Assembly: GCF_002904295.1 (NCBI RefSeq)
Contig: NZ_PPHG01000009.1
Span: 62,001-126,000 of the forward strand
Reading direction: 5' to 3'
From: Amycolatopsis sp. CA-128772
GTDB taxonomy: Bacteria > Actinomycetota > Actinomycetes > Mycobacteriales > Pseudonocardiaceae
Length of the DNA stretch: 64,000 nt
Part shown: piece by piece, positions 43,892 through 52,244 of the stretch
How the letters are laid out: every line of letters starts with the position of its first letter
Position numbering within the stretch: the first letter of the stretch is position 1
The notes under the pieces: generated by a model
Databases searched by the model: none
What the model was told of the DNA's origin: nothing
What the model saw: only the letters and a program-made list of their open reading frames with translations
Position numbers and translations under genes: made by a program

Positions 43892-44836
43892 ATGGCCACC
43901 ACGCCCACCGCCCAGGACACGCTCGCCGCGGAGTTCGCGGAGCACCGCAGTCACCTGATCGGGGTGGCGTACCGGCTGACCGGCACCCGCGCCGACGCCG
44001 AAGACGCCGTCCAGGAGTCCTGGTTCCGGCTCACCGGGCTCGACGACGGCGGCCGCGCGGCGATCCGCGACCTGCGCGGCTGGCTGACCACGGTCGTCGG
44101 CCGGATCTGCCTGGACCGGCTCAAGTCGGCCGCCGCGCAACGCGAGAAGTACGTCGGCAACTGGCTGCCGGAGCCGGTCGTCACGCCGTTCGGGCGGCCG
44201 GTGAGCGAGGACCCGCTGGACGTCGCCGTCCGCGACGACGGCCTCCGGATGGCGGCGCTGGTCGTGCTCGACAAGCTGACGCCGGAGCAGCGGGTCGCCT
44301 TCGTGCTGCACGACGCGTTCTCGGTGCCGTTCTCCGAGATCGCGGACGCGCTCGGCGTCTCGGTGGGGGCCGCGCGCCAGCACGCCTCCCGCGGCCGCAA
44401 GGCCCTCGCCGACGCGGATCCGGCGCCCCGCGTGCCGCTGGACGACCAGGCCAAGATCCTCGAAATGTTCGTCACCGCGCTGCAGGCCGGCGACATCCGG
44501 GCGATGACCGAGCTGCTCGCCCCGGACGTGGTGCTGATCGGCGACTCGAACGGCAAGGGCCGGACCACCCGCCAGCTCATCGTCGGCGCGGACAAGATCG
44601 CCCGGTTCTTCCTGGGCCTCGCCGGCAAGTACCCGCCCGGGACGCTCACCGGCGGCACGCCGGTGCTCGTCAACGGCGACCTGGGGATGCACCTCGCGCC
44701 GCAGCCGGGCCAGGACGGCTTCTTCGCCCTCGACGAGCACGTGCAGGCGATGACCATCCGCGACGGGAAGATCGTGGCGATCTACGACCTCGTCAACCCC
44801 GACAAGCTGGCCCGGATCACGCGTCCCGGCGCTTGA
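43892..44836 (+). CDS. ECF sigma factor with C-terminal SnoaL-like domain (SigJ/ECF41 type)
   Basis: A 314-residue sigma factor. Region 2 is HRSHLIGVAYRLTGTRADAE with DAVQESWFRL, and region 4 is LTPEQRVAFVLHDAFSVPFS followed by EIADALGVSVGAARQHASRG. Residues from about 190 form a NTF2/SnoaL-like domain (KILEMFVTALQAGDIRAMTE, LLAPDVVLIGDSNGK). This architecture is that of the SigJ/ECF41/ECF56 groups, which use the extension in place of an anti-sigma factor. ECF41 genes usually lie next to a carboxymuconolactone-decarboxylase, oxidoreductase or epimerase gene. Here such a gene is 815 bases away at 45651, with a permease between. The ATG at 43892 is the family-like start. The 3' end overlaps the permease by 20 bases. 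Confidence 0.9.
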   Translation: MATTPTAQDTLAAEFAEHRSHLIGVAYRLTGTRADAEDAVQESWFRLTGLDDGGRAAIRDLRGWLTTVVGRICLDRLKSAAAQREKYVGNWLPEPVVTPFGRPVSEDPLDVAVRDDGLRMAALVVLDKLTPEQRVAFVLHDAFSVPFSEIADALGVSVGAARQHASRGRKALADADPAPRVPLDDQAKILEMFVTALQAGDIRAMTELLAPDVVLIGDSNGKGRTTRQLIVGADKIARFFLGLAGKYPPGTLTGGTPVLVNGDLGMHLAPQPGQDGFFALDEHVQAMTIRDGKIVAIYDLVNPDKLARITRPGA

Positions 44837-45587
44837 CCCGCACGATCCCGGCGGCCAGCAGGACGGCGGCGAAGGCCCCGAAGTAGGCCAGCGCCCAGCC
44901 CGGGCTCAGCGGCGAGTCGGACAGGACGGTGGCGTTGCCGCCGTCCCGTCCCGCGTTCGCCTCGCCGTGGCCGCTGAGGAACTTCGTGACGGCGTTCAGC
45001 GGCAGCCACCGGTGGATCGCCTGCCCGGCCCGCGGGATGAGCAGGACGACGTTCTCCGCCATGAGCGGGTAGCCGACGAGCAGCGCGACCGCACCGGCGG
45101 TGTGCCGCAGGAGCAGGCCGGCGCCGACCCCGCCGACGGCGGCCAGCGCGAACACCGGGCCGGTGCCGGCGACGATCCGCCAGTCCGCGGCGCTGTCCAG
45201 GGCCAGGTCGGCGTCCGGGGCGAGGGTCCGGGCCACCAGCCAGGCGGCGAACGCGCCGGCCTCGCCGAGCAGGAACGCGTAGCCGCCGACGAGCGCGGCC
45301 TTGGCCAGCAGCACCGGCGTCCGGCTCGGCACGGCCTGGAAGGTGCCGTGGATCGTGCCGGAGTGGTACTCGCCGGTCACCGCGAGCGCCGCCAGCACGA
45401 GCACGGCGACCAGGGCGAGCTGGTAGCCGAACTGCGTGCTCGCGACGGTGGGCGGCAGGCGGGATTCGCCGGCGCTGAGCGCGGTGATCGCGGCCGGGAA
45501 GGCCAGCGCGAACAGGGCGACGAGGCCGCACACCCAGGGCGTGGCGATGCTGAAGAGCTTGATCCGTTCACTGGCGACGAGGTGCAT
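44817..45587 (-). CDS. ABC-2-type transporter permease, partner ATPase missing
   Basis: A 256-residue membrane protein with about six helices: WVCGLVALFALAFPAAITAL, YQLALVAVLVLAALAVTGEY, VGGYAFLLGEAGAFAAWLVA, VFALAAVGGVGAGLLLRHTA, VALLVGYPLMAENVVLLIP and WALAYFGAFAAVLLAAGIV. TGEYHSGTIHGTFQAVPSR is the hallmark loop of ABC-2-type export permeases. Such proteins normally sit beside their ATPase; none is adjacent, so it is an orphan or uses an ATPase encoded elsewhere. The ATG at 45587 is taken; upstream codons are not family-like. Confidence 0.78.
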   Translation of the reverse strand: MHLVASERIKLFSIATPWVCGLVALFALAFPAAITALSAGESRLPPTVASTQFGYQLALVAVLVLAALAVTGEYHSGTIHGTFQAVPSRTPVLLAKAALVGGYAFLLGEAGAFAAWLVARTLAPDADLALDSAADWRIVAGTGPVFALAAVGGVGAGLLLRHTAGAVALLVGYPLMAENVVLLIPRAGQAIHRWLPLNAVTKFLSGHGEANAGRDGGNATVLSDSPLSPGWALAYFGAFAAVLLAAGIVRVKRRDA

Positions 45588-45650
45588 GCGCAGAACGGTC
45601 CCGCGGCGGACCCCGCCGGCGCGTCCCACCGCGGTCGGGTTCGCGGGGTC

Positions 45651-46217
45651 CTACGGCAGCGGGACCCGGCAGGCGGCGCCGGAGGTGAAACCCTGGTCCA
45701 CGACGCCGAGCGCGCTGTTCATCCGGGCGCGGGAGTTCTCCAGCGCGATCTGGTAGGTCAGCTCGACGACGCCGTCGCGGCCGAACTCGCGCTCGAGCTC
45801 GGCGACCTGCTCGTCGGTCACGGTGACCCCCTCGCCGGACATCGCGTCGGCGTAGGCGATCGCGAGCCGCTCCGGCCGGCTGAACGCGGGCGAGGTCGCG
45901 TAGTCGTCGATCTTCTTCAGCCGCTCGATGTCCAGGCCGTCGTGCTTCTGCAGCATGGTGCCGAAGTCGACGCACCACGAGCAGCCGATCCGCGTCGCGA
46001 CCCGGTAGACGGCAAGCTCGCGCACGTTCGCCGGGATCTTCTTCGACGCGCGCTCGGCCAGCAGCTCGTGCACCACGGAGGTCCGCAGCAGCCCGGGGTG
46101 GTGCGCGGTGATGGCCACCGGCTCGGGCACCGCGCCGTAGCGGCGGCCGGCGATCCGGTAGACGAGCTTGAGGAAGAGCCCGGCCTCGGCGGTCTTCTTC
46201 GCGGGGATACGCGGCAT
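45651..46217 (-). CDS. Carboxymuconolactone-decarboxylase-family protein (AhpD-like CxxC)
   Basis: A 188-residue protein of the CMD/AhpD fold. IPANVRELAVYRVATRIGCS then WCVDFG gives the CxxC pair (Cys79, Cys82) preceded by the usual Glu, with a downstream His replaced by Asp/Phe. The family contains decarboxylases and alkylhydroperoxidase D-like thiol peroxidases; the CxxC favours a redox role. In many actinomycetes this kind of gene is the partner of ECF41 sigma factors and is their target. The nearby sigma gene at 43892 supports that, though here the order is altered. Confidence 0.85.
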   Translation of the reverse strand: MPRIPAKKTAEAGLFLKLVYRIAGRRYGAVPEPVAITAHHPGLLRTSVVHELLAERASKKIPANVRELAVYRVATRIGCSWCVDFGTMLQKHDGLDIERLKKIDDYATSPAFSRPERLAIAYADAMSGEGVTVTDEQVAELEREFGRDGVVELTYQIALENSRARMNSALGVVDQGFTSGAACRVPLP

Positions 46218-46239
46218 TTCGGTCTCCTTCGTCTCGGTG

Positions 46240-47598
46240 TTACCGCCTGGACGAGGCCGGGGCCGAAGACGTGCCAGCCGGCGCGGTGAGCCACGCCACC
46301 AGCATCGTCGCGGCCGCGGCGGCGAACACGACGGCGAGGCCCGGCGCGGCCAGCTCGCCGGTGGTGGCCAGCGCGAGCCAGCCGAACACCGCGGCCCCGG
46401 CGAGGCCGCCGGCCTGCCGGGCGAAGGTCAGCGAGCCCAGCGTGACGCCCAGCAGCGCCCGGTCGGCCCGCGTCTGGCCGAGCACGGTGTAGGCGGAAGT
46501 GCCGGCGGCGAACGCGGCCCCGATCGCGAACAGGCCCGGGCCGAGCAACCAGGGCGAGCCCCCGAGAACGGCGGCGACGGCGATCGTGGCGAGCCCGGCC
46601 GTGCCGAGCAGGCAGCCGGACCGGCCCCACGCCGTCATGTCCGGGTGCCGGCGCGCCAGCGCGGCGAACGACGTCGACAGGGCGAGCTGTCCCGCGGTCA
46701 TGGCGACGAGCAGCACCCCCGTGCCCGCGGCGCCCGCGCCCAGGGCGGCGACCAGCGCGACGTAGGTGAAGGTGCCGTACAGTGCGGCGCCGGCCAGGCC
46801 GTTGACCACCACCGCGCGCTTGAGGACGGCGTCGGCGAACACCTTCGGCGAGATCAGCGGGTTCGGCGTGCGGCGCTGACGCCGGACGAACAGGAAGCCG
46901 GCCACGACGGCGGTTCCGCCCAGCAACGGCGTCCACAGTGGACTGCGGGCGAGCGCGTCGACGGTGCCGAGCGTGACGACGGCGGCACCCGCGACGGTCA
47001 GCAGCGCGCTGCCCGGGACGTCGAACTTTTCCCTGCTCCGACGCGGTTTCGCGGGTAGCCCGCGCAAGCCGAGCACCAGGGCGGGCCCGCACAGGGGCAG
47101 GTTGATCAGGAAGATCCACCGCCAGCCGGGGCCGGCCGCGAGCAGGCCGCCCAGCGGCGGCCCGCCCAGGGTGGCGGCCGCGAAGACGGCCGTCTGCCAG
47201 CCCTGGCGGCGCAGCAGCTCGTCGCGGTCGAACAGTTCGCCGAGCGCGCTCATCGCCGTGACGATCAGGCCGCTGCCGCCCAGCCCCTGCAGGGCGCGGG
47301 CGGCGACCAGCGAGCCGAGGTCGGGCGCGGCCGCGCACCACGCGGAGGCCGCGGCGAACACGAGGACCGACGCGGCGAAGGACACCCGGCGGCCGTGCAG
47401 GTCGCCCAGCCGGCCGTGCAGCGGCGTGGCGACGGTCAGCGTCAGCAGGCCGGCGGCGGTCACCGCGACGAGCCCGGTGCGCGCGTGCAGGTCGGCGCCG
47501 ATCGAGGGCAGGGCCGCGGTGAGGACCAGGCCGTCGAGCTGGGCCACGGCCATCCCAAGCAGGAGACCGGCGTAGGCGAGGTTCCGAGATGCGTGCAT
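46240..47598 (-). CDS. MFS transporter, DHA2 (14-helix drug exporter)
   Basis: A 452-residue multidrug-type permease. The first helix LAYAGLLLGMAVAQLDGLVL is followed by TAALPSIGADLHARTGLVAV, motif A GRLGDLHGRRVSF, and RALQGLGGSGLIVTAMSAL of motif C type. Helices continue to the C-terminus (AAAAATMLVAWLTAPAG), fitting a DHA2 exporter. The ATG at 47598 (MHASRNL) is chosen: it lies inside the palindrome shared with the MarR gene. An in-frame start further upstream at 47628 would start inside the other gene. Probably repressed by the divergent MarR. Confidence 0.88.
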   Translation of the reverse strand: MHASRNLAYAGLLLGMAVAQLDGLVLTAALPSIGADLHARTGLVAVTAAGLLTLTVATPLHGRLGDLHGRRVSFAASVLVFAAASAWCAAAPDLGSLVAARALQGLGGSGLIVTAMSALGELFDRDELLRRQGWQTAVFAAATLGGPPLGGLLAAGPGWRWIFLINLPLCGPALVLGLRGLPAKPRRSREKFDVPGSALLTVAGAAVVTLGTVDALARSPLWTPLLGGTAVVAGFLFVRRQRRTPNPLISPKVFADAVLKRAVVVNGLAGAALYGTFTYVALVAALGAGAAGTGVLLVAMTAGQLALSTSFAALARRHPDMTAWGRSGCLLGTAGLATIAVAAVLGGSPWLLGPGLFAIGAAFAAGTSAYTVLGQTRADRALLGVTLGSLTFARQAGGLAGAAVFGWLALATTGELAAPGLAVVFAAAAATMLVAWLTAPAGTSSAPASSRR

Positions 47599-47631
47599 AA
47601 AGCACACATTATAGTGTGCCTTATGCACGCA
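47590..47631. promoter_or_regulatory. Long palindrome covering both divergent start codons
   Basis: TGCGTGCATAA (47590-47600) pairs with TTATGCACGCA (47621-47631), and inside it GCACAC (47602-47607) pairs with GTGTGC (47614-47619), with one mismatch pair. The two ATG codons (47596-47598 on the minus strand, 47623-47625 on the plus strand) are both within the arms, so both proteins begin Met-His-Ala-Ser. A clear candidate MarR operator. Confidence 0.75.
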
Positions 47632-48072
47632 TCAAGCGAAGGCGGCCCGGCGCTCTTCCGGCTGGTCCGGCACTGGGCGCGCCAGTGGGCACCGGACGTC
47701 GTCGAGCGCTTCGCCGCCGACGCGCCGCCGTCGTGGACAGTGCCGAACCTCTTCGTCATCCAGGCGATCGACGGCGCTACCGGCGACGCGGTGACGGTCG
47801 CGGACGTGGCGCGCCAGCTGGGCATCGACCGCTCGGTGGCCAGCCGGATGGTCGCCGAAGCGGCGCGAGACGGCTTCGTCGTGCGCTCGACGTCGACCCG
47901 CGACGCGCGACGGGCGGTGCTGACCCTCAGCGAAGGAGCGAAGGAGTTTCTCGACACTTCGCGCGCCCACCAGCGCCAGGCGTTCGAAGGGCTCGTGGGC
48001 CACTGGCCCCGGGAGGACCGCGAACGGTTCGCCGGCTACCTCGGCCGGCTCGCGGACGAGGTCCTCGGTTAG
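47623..48072 (+). CDS. MarR-family transcriptional regulator
   Basis: A 149-residue winged-helix regulator. TVADVARQLGIDRSVASRMV is the recognition helix region, then AARDGFVVRSTSTRDARRAV is the wing with the conserved D-x-R, then LTLSEGAKEFLDTSRAHQRQ. Start at the ATG inside the shared palindrome; no separate ribosome site can be seen upstream, so the transcript may be leaderless. It is divergent from the DHA2 exporter and should repress it until a drug or phenolic ligand binds. Its stop overlaps the convergent gene at 48069 by four bases. Confidence 0.9.
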   Translation: MHASSEGGPALFRLVRHWARQWAPDVVERFAADAPPSWTVPNLFVIQAIDGATGDAVTVADVARQLGIDRSVASRMVAEAARDGFVVRSTSTRDARRAVLTLSEGAKEFLDTSRAHQRQAFEGLVGHWPREDRERFAGYLGRLADEVLG

Positions 48073-48767
48073 GCCAGGATCTCGTTCAGCGCTTCCCATG
48101 CCCGCCAGGCCCGGGTGACGCCGAACTGGGCGTTGAACCGCAGGGCTGCCCGGACGTCCTTCGGCGACGCCCCACCCCGCAGCGCGCGGCCGACGTGGAT
48201 GCGGAACGTGTCGGCGAGAGTCTGGTAGTGGACGTCGACGCTGAGGCTGACCAGGCCGCGCTCGCGTTCGCTGAGCGTGCCGGGCCCGTGTCCGGTGCGC
48301 ATCCGCGACTGCAGGTCGAAGTAGCCGGTGAAGTGCGGGTCCAGGGCGTCCAGGCGCGCCCGGACCTCGTCCGGCAGCGGGCTGGGCGCGGCGTCGGGCC
48401 CGGTCGAAAGCAGCTCCGCGGCCAGGGGTTCGGCGTCCGGCCGCGGCAGGCCGAGCTCCGCCTCGAGCTCCGCGATCCGCTCGATGCCGGCCGTCGCCGC
48501 GTGGTAGCCGCAGTCGTACGAGACGAACCGCAGCAGCTCGCGGACGTCCGCGGTGGACACCCCGGCGGCCAGGCCGGCCCGCACGTGCGCGGTGAACGCC
48601 AGGCCCAGGCTCGCCTGGCAGACGTCGGCCGTGACGCACAGGAACGTCTTCTCGCGGTCGGTGAGTTCCGGGATCGCCCGGACGTGCTTCGCGGTGGCCC
48701 CGACCTGCTGGGCGAACACCGGGTCGAGCGCGGCGAGCCGGTCGAGGCTCGTTTCGGTGGTGGTCAT
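48069..48767 (-). CDS. Two-domain carboxymuconolactone-decarboxylase-family protein
   Basis: A 232-residue protein that looks like two CMD-type halves. The first half has LTDREKTFLCVTADVCQASL then LAFTAHVRAGLAAGVSTADV; the second has LSERERGLVSLSVDVHYQTL then TFRIHVGRALRGGASPKDVR. The CxxC pair is absent; the first half keeps one Cys, the second has none, so the thiol redox chemistry of AhpD is unlikely. Substrate is unknown. It faces the TetR gene at 48867 across tandem palindromes, so it is probably that repressor's target. Confidence 0.82.
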   Translation of the reverse strand: MTTTETSLDRLAALDPVFAQQVGATAKHVRAIPELTDREKTFLCVTADVCQASLGLAFTAHVRAGLAAGVSTADVRELLRFVSYDCGYHAATAGIERIAELEAELGLPRPDAEPLAAELLSTGPDAAPSPLPDEVRARLDALDPHFTGYFDLQSRMRTGHGPGTLSERERGLVSLSVDVHYQTLADTFRIHVGRALRGGASPKDVRAALRFNAQFGVTRAWRAWEALNEILA

Positions 48768-48800
48768 CGTGCTCCCTGAGTTGACCGAACATTCGTAGCG

Positions 48801-48836
48801 CTACAGCTGTAGTGTCAATGAAGCTACACCTGTAGC
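48801..48836. promoter_or_regulatory. Tandem palindromes, likely TetR operators
   Basis: CTACAGCTGTAG (48801-48812) is a perfect 12-bp palindrome. GCTACACCTGTAGC (48823-48836) repeats the arms around a CC centre, and a further half-site AGCTACAC follows near 48851. The centres are about 23 bases apart, two helical turns. They lie between the divergent CMD-family gene and the TetR gene. Confidence 0.65.
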
Positions 48837-48866
48837 GCAAAGGGTGTCCAGCTACACTGGGCGCCG

Positions 48867-49469
48867 ATGGAAGAGACGACCAGGCGCCGCCCGAACGTCC
48901 GCGGCCAGGGCGAACTGCTGCGCGAAGAGATCGTCACGGCCGCCGTGCGGATGCTCGACGAGCTCGCCGACGACGAGGCGCTGTCCCTGCGGGCCGTCGC
49001 CCGGGCGGTGTCGATCGCGGCGACGTCGGTCTACCTGCACTTCCCGGACCGCGACGCGCTGGTCCTGGCCGCGATGCGGCGCTGCCACGAAGACCTCGTC
49101 CGCACCGGCGACGAAGCGGCCGAGGCCGCCCCGGACCCGGCGGCCGCCCTGCGCGCCCGGATCCTGGCGCAGGCCGCGTGGGCCCGCGAGCACCCGGGGC
49201 TCTACAAGGTGCTGCACGAGAGCACGGTCCACCGGCGGCACGGGATGCCGTTCAAGGAGGTCATGGTCGCCCGCACGACCGAGGCGGTGCAGCGGTGCAT
49301 GGACGCGGGCCTGGCCCCGGCGGACGACGCCGTGACCGTGGCCATCGACCTGCGGACCGCCGTCAACGGCATGCTCGCCCAGCGCATCAACGAGCCCGAC
49401 CTGCCGTGGCCACCCGCCGTCGAGCAGCTCGACCGGTTCCTGGTCAAGCTGGTCGGCCTGCGGTCCTGA
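48867..49469 (+). CDS. TetR/AcrR-family transcriptional regulator
   Basis: A 200-residue repressor. The DNA-binding part is LLREEIVTAAVRMLDELADD, then LSLRAVARAVSIAATSVYLH with FPDRDALVLAAM. The ligand domain includes WAREHPGLYKVLHESTVHRR. ATG 48867 is 30 bases after the last operator-like half-site. It is divergent from the two-domain CMD-family gene, the presumed target, and probably represses itself. Confidence 0.9.
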   Translation: MEETTRRRPNVRGQGELLREEIVTAAVRMLDELADDEALSLRAVARAVSIAATSVYLHFPDRDALVLAAMRRCHEDLVRTGDEAAEAAPDPAAALRARILAQAAWAREHPGLYKVLHESTVHRRHGMPFKEVMVARTTEAVQRCMDAGLAPADDAVTVAIDLRTAVNGMLAQRINEPDLPWPPAVEQLDRFLVKLVGLRS

Positions 49470-49507
49470 CTTGTGCGCCGGCCCGGAACCGGCTTGGGTG
49501 TCCCGGT

Positions 49508-49858
49508 ATGAACCCGGGTTTCCCGACGGTGGTCCCGCGGATGGTGGTGACCGACCTCGTCGCCGCCGTCGCGTTCCTGCGCACGGTCTTCGGCGCGACC
49601 GGCGAGGTCGAGAACGGCCGGCCGGCGCAGCTGCGGATCGGCGGCTCGCTGGTCATGGTGTCGGCCGAGGGCGAGCGCGCGCTGTTCCCGGCGTTCCTGC
49701 ACGTGTACGTGGCCGACGCGGACGCGACGTACCGCCGCGCCCTCGACTGCGGCGCGGCGAGCCTGGAGGAACCGGCGAAGACGCCCTACGGCGACCGGCG
49801 CGCGATGGTCCGCGACCCGTTCGGCAACGTCTTCCAGATCGCGCAGCGCGACGGCTGA
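49508..49858 (+). CDS. VOC/glyoxalase-superfamily protein
   Basis: A 116-residue VOC-fold protein: VPRMVVTDLVAAVAFLRTVF, GGSLVMVSAEG, and PYGDRRAMVRDPFGNVFQIA, the classical closing motif of PhnB/glyoxalase-like proteins. A metal site is not complete: the first-strand His is replaced, while the final Glu position is Gln. So it may bind a ligand without lyase activity, for example as a resistance or binding protein. It follows the TetR gene by 38 bases on the same strand. Confidence 0.82.
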   Translation: MNPGFPTVVPRMVVTDLVAAVAFLRTVFGATGEVENGRPAQLRIGGSLVMVSAEGERALFPAFLHVYVADADATYRRALDCGAASLEEPAKTPYGDRRAMVRDPFGNVFQIAQRDG

Positions 49859-49879
49859 GGCCGCAGGTCAGCCGCCGGG

Positions 49880-50419
49880 CTACTCCCCCGTGCTGCCGTC
49901 GATCGACTCACGGATCAGGTCCGCGTGGCCGTTGTGCCGGCTGTACTCCTCGACCATGTGGACCAGGATCCAGCGCAGGCTCGGCCGGCTGCCGTCCCCC
50001 CGCGGGCGCCGGGCCCGCTGGGACAGGTCGTCGTCCGCCAGGGCGCGCCCGAGGAGTTCGCGCGAGCGGGCGACCGCGTCCTCCCAGAGCCGCACGAGCT
50101 GCTCGGGGGTGTCGTCCGCGGCGGATTCCCAGTCCCAGTCGGGCGTTGCCGTCCAGTCCACCGTGTCGAACGGCGCCGCCCGGTCGTGGCCCGAGAGCAC
50201 GTGGGAGAACCAGTGGTCCTCCACGTACGCCAGGTGCTTGAGCAGCCCGCCGAGCGTCAGCGTGGACGGGGCCACCGTCGCGCGCAGGCCCGCCGCGTCC
50301 AGGCCGGCGCACTTCCAGGCCAGCGTCGCGCGGTGGAAGTCGAGGAAGCCCAGCAGCGTCGTGGCTTCGTCACCGTCGAGGGGCGGTTCGGGCCGGCCCT
50401 GTTCGTCCACAGTGGTCAC
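49880..50419 (-). CDS. DinB/DUF664-family protein (mycothiol-dependent-enzyme-like)
   Basis: A 179-residue four-helix protein. TLGGLLKHLAYVEDHWFSHV gives the first His of the metal site and VHMVEEYSRHNGHADLIRES gives the HxxxH pair near the C-terminus. DUF664/DinB_2 proteins of actinomycetes belong to the superfamily of mycothiol- or bacillithiol-dependent transferases with a single divalent metal. The substrate is unknown. Start is GTG 50419. It ends 13 bases from nothing shared with the VOC gene; the two are convergent. Confidence 0.85.
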   Translation of the reverse strand: MTTVDEQGRPEPPLDGDEATTLLGFLDFHRATLAWKCAGLDAAGLRATVAPSTLTLGGLLKHLAYVEDHWFSHVLSGHDRAAPFDTVDWTATPDWDWESAADDTPEQLVRLWEDAVARSRELLGRALADDDLSQRARRPRGDGSRPSLRWILVHMVEEYSRHNGHADLIRESIDGSTGE

Positions 50420-50432
50420 GCACCGACTCTAC

Positions 50433-52244
50433 TCACGGCGTCAGCGGGCGGACGTCCCAGATCCACACACCGCCGACGAACTCCGCGGGTTTCCGCAGCA
50501 GCAGCTCCACAGTGGACTTCAGGGCTTCCTGGTTCTGCCGCGGCCCGACCACGAGCACGTCCGCGTTCCAGGCCCGCAGGTCCGCGAGCGCCTGGGTGCG
50601 GTCCACCTCGGTGACCTCCGCCGCCTGGCCGGTCCGCTCGACCTGCGCGAACAGGTCGGACGTCGGCCGCGGAACGGCGCCGTACCGGCCGCTGCGGTCC
50701 GTCGCCGACGTCGGACCGACGAAGTAGCCCTCCGGCATCGGGTAGCCGAGGCCCGCGTCGACCTGCCAGTGCAGCGGTTCGGCTTCGCCGGTGCTCGGCA
50801 GCGGCACCGGCACCAGCGACCCGCCGGGCGCGACGTACTGGCGCCAGATGCCGTCGGCGAAGAACGGCGGCGACAGGGGACGCTGGTGCGTCACCAGCTC
50901 CGTCGGCGCGATCGGCAGCAGCACCGCCACCACCGCGCCGATCCAGATCATCCGCAGCGGGAACGGCGGCTTGCCCTCGAGCGGCGCCGGCTGCTCGGCC
51001 GCCGCCGTCCAGACGCGGTGCGTCGCGATCGCCAGGAGCGCGCCGGCCACCGGGATGCAGCCCATCGCGAGCCGGGATTCGAGCAGGGAGTCCAGCAGCG
51101 GCAGCTGGCCCAGCCACTTCCACGGGCCGGCGATGCCGGTGTCGTCGTGCGCCACCGTGATCTCGACGCCGAGCGAAAGCAGCGCCATCACGTACATCGT
51201 GATCGCGAGCGCCCGCGACACGACGTCGCGCCACAGCCAGACCGTGAGCACGACCATCAGCACGATCAGCGGCCAGCCGAAGAACGCGTTCTCCTCGGTG
51301 CGGTTCATCGACACGTCCGCGGCCGCTTCCGGCGCGCCGGCGATCGACTGCGTCGCGAAGCGGGTGAACGCCGCCGTGTCGTTGCCCGCCGGGCCGTGCA
51401 GCAGCGAGTGGAAGCTCTGCGGGCCGAAGAACTGCCAGTACAGCGGGAAGCCGGCGATGAGCAGCGCGACCACCGCGCCGATGCCGACGCCCTTGCCCAG
51501 CGGCGCCAGCATGCCCCGGATCTCGCCGCGGCGCGGGATCAGGTAGCAGACCGCGAAGACGAGGAAGGTGAGCGCGAAGATGGCCAGCGGCTCTTCGCCC
51601 AGCAGGATCTGCCACGCGACGAGCAGCCCGAGCACGATCCCGTTGCGGACCGGGCGTTCGCCGCGGGCGATCTGGATGGTCTTGAGTGCGATGAACGGCA
51701 GCACGAACAGCACCACGAAGTTCGGGTGCGCGTTGCCGTGCGAGATCATCGGCGGGGCGAAGCCGCAGAACGCGCCGCCGATCGCGGCCGCCGTCCGGTT
51801 CGGCACCAGGTGCCGGGAGAACACCCAGTACCAGCCGATCGCGGTGCCGGCGAGGCCCGCGGTGAGCACGATCGCCCAGGTCAGCGTCGCACCGAAGGTC
51901 AACGTGATCGGGGCGAGCGGGATGTTCAGGCCGAACATCGCCGCGTTCGCCGCCATGTTGACGCCGAACGGGTAGTTCTGCAGGTCCGTGGTGAACGGGT
52001 TCTGGAAGTGCAGGACGGCCTTCGCGACGACCGTCGAATACCACTCCCACTGGCTCTGGTCGGCCGCGCCGTTCCAGAGGTAGCCGCGCTTGAGGTCGAA
52101 CCACAGCCCGTTGTAGAGCAGGATCGTGAACAGCAGGAACCCGCCGGCGATCGCGGAATCCGGCCAAGCCCAGCGCTTCGGGCCCTCGGGCGGTTCGGGA
52201 GCGGGCGGGACCAGCTCGGGAACGGCTTCGGACTTCAAGCTCAC
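50433..52244 (-). CDS. Large polytopic membrane protein, possible GT-C glycosyltransferase
   Basis: A 603-residue membrane protein with about eleven helices: AIAGGFLLFTILLYNGLWFD, then LTWAIVLTAGLAGTAIGWYW, AIGGAFCGFAPPMISHGNAH, AIFALTFLVFAVCYLIP, AVVALLIAGFPLYWQFFGP and more. The C-terminal about 150 residues are extracytoplasmic and end WNADVLVVGPRQNQEALKST. SHGNAHPNFV and the first-loop WEWYS suggest a GT-C-type lipid-linked sugar transferase (YfhO/DUF2079-like), but the catalytic acidic residue cannot be fixed by eye. The GTG at 52244 overlaps the serpin stop (GTGA), so it is coupled to the serpin. Confidence 0.72.
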   Translation of the reverse strand: MSLKSEAVPELVPPAPEPPEGPKRWAWPDSAIAGGFLLFTILLYNGLWFDLKRGYLWNGAADQSQWEWYSTVVAKAVLHFQNPFTTDLQNYPFGVNMAANAAMFGLNIPLAPITLTFGATLTWAIVLTAGLAGTAIGWYWVFSRHLVPNRTAAAIGGAFCGFAPPMISHGNAHPNFVVLFVLPFIALKTIQIARGERPVRNGIVLGLLVAWQILLGEEPLAIFALTFLVFAVCYLIPRRGEIRGMLAPLGKGVGIGAVVALLIAGFPLYWQFFGPQSFHSLLHGPAGNDTAAFTRFATQSIAGAPEAAADVSMNRTEENAFFGWPLIVLMVVLTVWLWRDVVSRALAITMYVMALLSLGVEITVAHDDTGIAGPWKWLGQLPLLDSLLESRLAMGCIPVAGALLAIATHRVWTAAAEQPAPLEGKPPFPLRMIWIGAVVAVLLPIAPTELVTHQRPLSPPFFADGIWRQYVAPGGSLVPVPLPSTGEAEPLHWQVDAGLGYPMPEGYFVGPTSATDRSGRYGAVPRPTSDLFAQVERTGQAAEVTEVDRTQALADLRAWNADVLVVGPRQNQEALKSTVELLLRKPAEFVGGVWIWDVRPLTP

